Under the pieces are notes generated by a model. It saw only the letters and a program-made list of their open reading frames with translations, made no database searches and was not told the origin of the DNA. 8,490 bases of DNA, taken from the NCBI GenBank assembly GCA_035540935.1, contig DATLFS010000010.1:1-8490 (forward strand), read 5' to 3'. Numbering within the stretch: the first letter of the stretch is position 1; each line of letters begins with the position of its first letter. Source of the DNA: DATLFS01 sp035540935. Its GTDB lineage: Bacteria; Actinomycetota; CADDZG01; WHSQ01. Below, in pieces: positions 5,584 through 8,490 of the stretch. The translations under genes were made by a program, and so were the position numbers.

Positions 5584-6558
5584 GTGAGCGTCGTCGAAGC
5601 CGAGAGCCTGCGCCGCGTCTACCGGACCACCACCGGCGCGGTCCGCCGGCGTCCGCTGGAGGTCGAGGCGGTGCGGGGCGTGTCCTTCGCGATCGGGCAG
5701 GGCGAGCTGTTCGGGCTGCTCGGCCCGAACGGCGCGGGGAAGACGACGACGATCAAGATGCTCATCACGCTGCTCATACCGACGTCCGGCCGCGCTCGCG
5801 TACTGGGCCACGACGTGGTCGACGACGCGCGGGTCGTGCGCTCCAAGATCGGCTACGTCTTCGGCGGCGACAGAGGTCTCTACGAGCGGCTCAGCGCGTT
5901 CGACAACCTCCGCTATTTCGCGGAGCTGTACGGCGTAGAAGGGCGGCTGATCCGCCGCCGGATCGCGGAGTTGCTGGACCTCGTCGGCCTCACCGACCGC
6001 GAGAAGGAGCGGGTCGAGGGTTATTCGCGCGGGATGCGGCAGAGGCTGCACATCGCTCGCGGTCTGCTGCACGACCCACCGGTCGTTTTCCTCGACGAGC
6101 CGACGATCGGTGTGGATCCCGTCGGCGCGCGGGAACTCCGCTCCACGATCGCGTCGCTGACGGCGGCGGGAAAGACCGTGTTGCTGACGACCCACTACAT
6201 GTTCGAGGCCGACACCCTGTGCGACCGGATCGCGGTGATCGCGCGCGGAGAGATAGTCGCATCCGGCACCCCGAGCGATCTGAAGCGGATCGTCGCCGAC
6301 CGGACGGTCGTAGAGCTAGAGGCGTACGGGGTCGAGGAGCGCGCTTTGGAAGCTCTGCGAGCCCTGCCCGGCGTCGACTCGGTGGCCGTGGAGGCGCGCG
6401 ACCAGATGCAGGTCGTGTCGGTGCAGTCGGCGAAGGGGCTGGAGCTCACGCAGACCCTCCTCGCACACCTCGACGGGGCGCGCGTGGGGCGCGTGTCGGC
6501 GCGGGAACCGACGCTGGAGGATGCATACGTCGCCCTCGTCGAGGATGAGGCGCGGTGA
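5584..6558 (+). CDS. ABC-2 type exporter, ATP-binding subunit (DrrA/CcmA-like)
   Basis: 324-residue cytoplasmic ATPase that would power the two permeases after it. Walker A is GPNGAGKTT (47-55), the signature is YSRGM (147-151) in place of LSGGQ, Walker B is VVFLDEP (167-173), the D-loop is GVDP, and the switch histidine is H204. The Q-loop region reads YVFGGDRGLYERLS (91-104) with no glutamine at the usual place; both this and YSRGM occur in ABC-2 exporters of this group. Residues from about 240 form the C-terminal regulatory domain common in DrrA-type ATPases (DUF4162-like). The GTG at 5584 is chosen because an upstream in-frame ATG (5533) lies inside the inverted repeat and upstream of the -10. 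The substrate is unknown; relatives export drugs, lipids or polysaccharides. The stop overlaps the next gene by 4 bp (GTGA). Confidence 0.93.
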   Translation: MSVVEAESLRRVYRTTTGAVRRRPLEVEAVRGVSFAIGQGELFGLLGPNGAGKTTTIKMLITLLIPTSGRARVLGHDVVDDARVVRSKIGYVFGGDRGLYERLSAFDNLRYFAELYGVEGRLIRRRIAELLDLVGLTDREKERVEGYSRGMRQRLHIARGLLHDPPVVFLDEPTIGVDPVGARELRSTIASLTAAGKTVLLTTHYMFEADTLCDRIAVIARGEIVASGTPSDLKRIVADRTVVELEAYGVEERALEALRALPGVDSVAVEARDQMQVVSVQSAKGLELTQTLLAHLDGARVGRVSAREPTLEDAYVALVEDEAR

Positions 6559-7334
6559 CCGTCGCGCACGGCCTGCGCGTCGTCAGGACCGGCTGGCTGG
6601 TCTCGATGAAGGAGCTGACGCATTCGAGCTTCTTCGTGCTCGTTTCGATCCTGCAGCCCGTCATCTTCGCCACGATCGCCTTCTTCATGGTCGAAGCCGG
6701 CGGAAGGAGCGGAACGCTCCTTTACACGGCGCTCGGCGCGGGGCTGATGGGCATCTGGTCGGCAACGCTTTTCGGATCCGGCGGTCTGATCCAGTGGGAG
6801 AGGTACCAGGGGACGCTCGAGCTCTTGGTGGCGGCCCCGGCGGGTCTCGTGTTCGTGCTCCTCGGCTCGACGCTCGCCACGTCGAGCATCGGCATCTACG
6901 CGATCGGCGCGACGTTGCTGTGGGGGAGCATCTTCTTCGGGGTCCCGCTCGACGTGGCGCATCCACTTCTCTTCGTGATCGCCATCCCGGTGACGATCCT
7001 CGGCCTCGGGTTGCTCGGCCTCGTGCTCGCCACCACCTTCGTCCTCTACCGGCACGCGAACGCGCTGAGCAACCTGCTTGAGTACCCCGTCTGGCTGGTG
7101 ACCGGGTTGCTGGTGCCGGTGTCGTTGCTGCCGGGCTGGGTGGCGCCGATCGGCTGGTTCCTGGCGCCTACATGGGGGATCAAGGCGATCCGCACCGCCG
7201 CGCTCGGCGGTGATCCCCTGCCTGCGATCGGGGCGACGCTCGCGTTGAGCGCCTTGTACCTCGGCTTGGGCGCTATCGCGATCAAGCAGTTCGAACGGCT
7301 GTCGCGCGAGCGTGCGACGTTGGCGCTGACATGA
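6555..7334 (+). CDS. ABC-2 type transporter permease, first subunit
   Basis: 259-residue inner-membrane permease with about six helices (near 26-45, 54-77, 98-120, 137-161, 175-195, 225-244). The ABC-2 family motif ERYQGTLELLVAAP (82-95) lies after the second helix, and YPVWLVTGLLVPVSLLPGW (177-195) resembles the usual late membrane block. It starts at a GTG overlapping the ATPase stop and ends in an ATGA overlap with the second permease, so the three genes form one translationally coupled operon. The two permeases differ in sequence, which implies a heterodimeric channel. The substrate cannot be inferred. Confidence 0.92.
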   Translation: MTVAHGLRVVRTGWLVSMKELTHSSFFVLVSILQPVIFATIAFFMVEAGGRSGTLLYTALGAGLMGIWSATLFGSGGLIQWERYQGTLELLVAAPAGLVFVLLGSTLATSSIGIYAIGATLLWGSIFFGVPLDVAHPLLFVIAIPVTILGLGLLGLVLATTFVLYRHANALSNLLEYPVWLVTGLLVPVSLLPGWVAPIGWFLAPTWGIKAIRTAALGGDPLPAIGATLALSALYLGLGAIAIKQFERLSRERATLALT

Positions 7335-8158
7335 GCGCGTCGCCGGTCGGGCTGCCGCAGTCGTCGCCGCCGGTGGCGTTCCTCCGGACGTTCTTCGTCG
7401 GAGGCGTCATCGCCTACCGCGCCCTCTTCAACTGGATCCGGCCGTCTATCTACATCCCCACGATGCTCGGTGGGCCGCTCTTCCAGATCCTGTTCTTCTC
7501 GTACCTGGGGCGTTTCTCGGGGTTGCGCGACGACACGTTCTTCGTCGTCGGCAACGCGGTGCAGGTCTGCTCGATGTCGAGCATCTACGGCGCGACGATG
7601 ACGCTGGCGAACGAGCGCTACTTCGGCACGCTCGCCTCTCTCCTCGCAACCCCCGCGAACCGCGCCGCACTGTTCCTGGGCCGAACCTTTCCGGTGATCG
7701 CGAACGGTCTGTTCGTGTCGGTGTTCGGTTTCGCCGTCGGCGCCGTCTTCCTCGACTTCGACCTCGCCGCGAGCGCCTTGCCGTCGCTGGCCATCGTCGT
7801 CCTCATCACCGTCGTCTCCTGCACCGGCTTCGGGATGTTGCTGGGTGCCATAGGGCTGCGGATGCGGGACGTCTTCTTCGTCTCGAACCTGGCCTACTTC
7901 GTGATGCTCTTGTTCTGCGGGGTCAACGTCCCCCTGGAGGAGCTGCCCGGTTGGATGCAGGCGATCGGCCGGTCACTTCCGTTGACGCACGGCATCGCAG
8001 CCGCGAGAGAGATCGCGTCCGGCGGCTCGCTGGCCGGCGTCTCCGGACTCGTGCGGGCCGAAGCTCTCGTGGGAGCAATCTACGCAGCAGGCGCGTATGG
8101 ACTTTTCCGCTTCTTCGAGACGTCGAGCCGGCGTTCCGCGTCCCTGGAGAACTTTTGA
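7331..8158 (+). CDS. ABC-2 type transporter permease, second subunit
   Basis: 275-residue membrane protein of the same family as its upstream neighbour, with a longer N-terminal tail (about 20 residues, Pro/Ser-rich) before the first amphipathic segment. Helices lie near 40-60, 70-92, 118-142, 150-175, 183-203 and 245-262. NERYFGTLASLLATP (94-108) is the ABC-2 counterpart of the ERYQGTLELL motif, and LPGWMQAIGRSLPLTHGI (205-222) is the conserved block before the last helix. It most likely pairs with the first permease in a heterodimer driven by the upstream ATPase. It is the last gene of the operon; the 121 bp that follow show no convincing terminator. Confidence 0.92.
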   Translation: MSASPVGLPQSSPPVAFLRTFFVGGVIAYRALFNWIRPSIYIPTMLGGPLFQILFFSYLGRFSGLRDDTFFVVGNAVQVCSMSSIYGATMTLANERYFGTLASLLATPANRAALFLGRTFPVIANGLFVSVFGFAVGAVFLDFDLAASALPSLAIVVLITVVSCTGFGMLLGAIGLRMRDVFFVSNLAYFVMLLFCGVNVPLEELPGWMQAIGRSLPLTHGIAAAREIASGGSLAGVSGLVRAEALVGAIYAAGAYGLFRFFETSSRRSASLENF

Positions 8159-8263
8159 GCGCCCTTCGTTCTTTCGGCCGAATGCCGCTGCGGGACACCT
8201 TCTGCCCCGGTCGACCTTCGATTCTTGGGGATCGCGCGGGGTGTGGAATCCGCCGATGCCGGG

Positions 8264-8277
8264 GGAGGTTCGCCTCC
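8264..8277 (+). promoter_or_regulatory. GGAGG-TTCG-CCTCC hairpin over the EamA gene's Shine-Dalgarno
   Basis: GGAGG (8264-8268), a TTCG tetraloop (8269-8272) and CCTCC (8273-8277) form a perfect 5-bp stem ending two bases before the ATG at 8280. The 5' arm is also the only strong Shine-Dalgarno (GGGGGAGG, 8261-8268), so folding would hide it. The rest of the 8159-8279 gap shows no clear promoter or terminator. If translation begins at the in-frame ATG 8256, this would just be coding sequence. Confidence 0.45.
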
Positions 8278-8279
8278 AC

Positions 8280-8490
8280 ATGACCATCTCGCGATCTGAA
8301 AGCAAGGATGCACCCCGGTGGCTGGTGTGGCTCGCCCTATGGACCGTCTACATCGTGTGGGGATCCACCTATCTCGCCATCCGGGTCACGGTCGAGACCC
8401 TGCCGCCGCTGCTGACCGCCGGCGTGCGTTTCATCGCGGCCGGGTTGATCGTGGTCGTGGTCCTCGCCTTGCGACGCGGCCGCGCGGGTG
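8280..8490 (+). CDS. EamA-family (DMT superfamily) transporter, 5' end (partial)
   Basis: Seventy codons are visible before the window ends; the full protein would normally be about 290-310 residues with ten membrane helices. After a short polar N-terminus (MTISRSESKDAP) the first helix carries VYIVWGSTYLAIR (residues 24-36), and ETLPPLLTAGVRFIAAG (39-55) leads into the second. This is the hallmark opening of the drug/metabolite exporter family (YedA/RhaT-like EamA domain). Substrates of such proteins range from amino acids to small drugs and cannot be told here. The ATG at 8280 has GGGGGAGG eleven bases upstream; an in-frame ATG at 8256 (MPGEVRLH) is an alternative start. It follows the ABC operon on the same strand after 121 bp, so it could be a separate unit or read through. 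Confidence 0.88.
   Translation, partial: MTISRSESKDAPRWLVWLALWTVYIVWGSTYLAIRVTVETLPPLLTAGVRFIAAGLIVVVVLALRRGRAG

Noticed and set aside
8159..8279. Possible terminator or riboswitch after the ABC operon
   Set aside because: I found only weak GGAT/ATCC and CCCC/GGGG pairings with long loops and no T-run, and no conserved riboswitch core.

Overview
The window is very GC-rich and densely packed, with strong G/C bias at third codon positions. The radical SAM gene belongs to the family named after Mycobacterium Rv2578c. The operator beside it has the Gram-positive/actinobacterial LexA form, and most strand-leading genes have a TANNNT-like -10 box six or seven bases before the start codon with no usable Shine-Dalgarno. 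Together these point to an actinobacterium (Actinomycetota), probably not a well-studied genus. That assignment is inference; no rRNA or marker gene is present.

Layout, left to right: (1) the 3' end of a plus-strand gene ending in a charged Ala/Glu/Arg coiled coil (1-176). (2) A minus-strand HAD phosphatase (181-837), divergent from (3) a plus-strand radical SAM protein of the SplB/Rv2578c type (903-1922), with a perfect GAAC-ATAT-GTTC LexA-type box between them. (4) A minus-strand HtpX-like membrane metalloprotease (1926-2786), divergent across only 21 bp from (5) a plus-strand pair, an enolase-superfamily epimerase and a DUF1611 protein (2808-4876), matching the DgcA-DgcN pair of D-glutamate catabolism. 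(6) A minus-strand four-helix membrane protein of unknown function (4864-5490). (7) Divergent from it, a three-gene plus-strand ABC-2 exporter operon (5584-8158), preceded by a perfect 10-bp inverted repeat that touches its -35 box. (8) The 5' end of an EamA-family transporter (8280-8490, cut by the window edge). No stretch over 300 bases lacks a gene, and I see no rRNA, tRNA, CRISPR array, insertion sequence or clear rho-independent terminator.

Transcription units alternate in strand. All three convergent junctions are nearly closed (4-bp gap, 3-bp gap, 13-bp overlap), and the regulatory DNA sits in three short divergent gaps. Genes within operons overlap by 4 bp (GTGA or ATGA).

The most interesting locus is the radical SAM gene. 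Three signals read from the sequence converge on DNA repair: a LexA-type operator placed on its promoter, a spore-photoproduct-lyase-like catalytic core, and a C-terminal QLKLL that resembles a sliding-clamp-binding peptide. A divergent HAD phosphatase shares the operator. Also notable are the overlapping leaderless promoters of htpX and dgcA, and the uncharacterised operator in front of the exporter operon.
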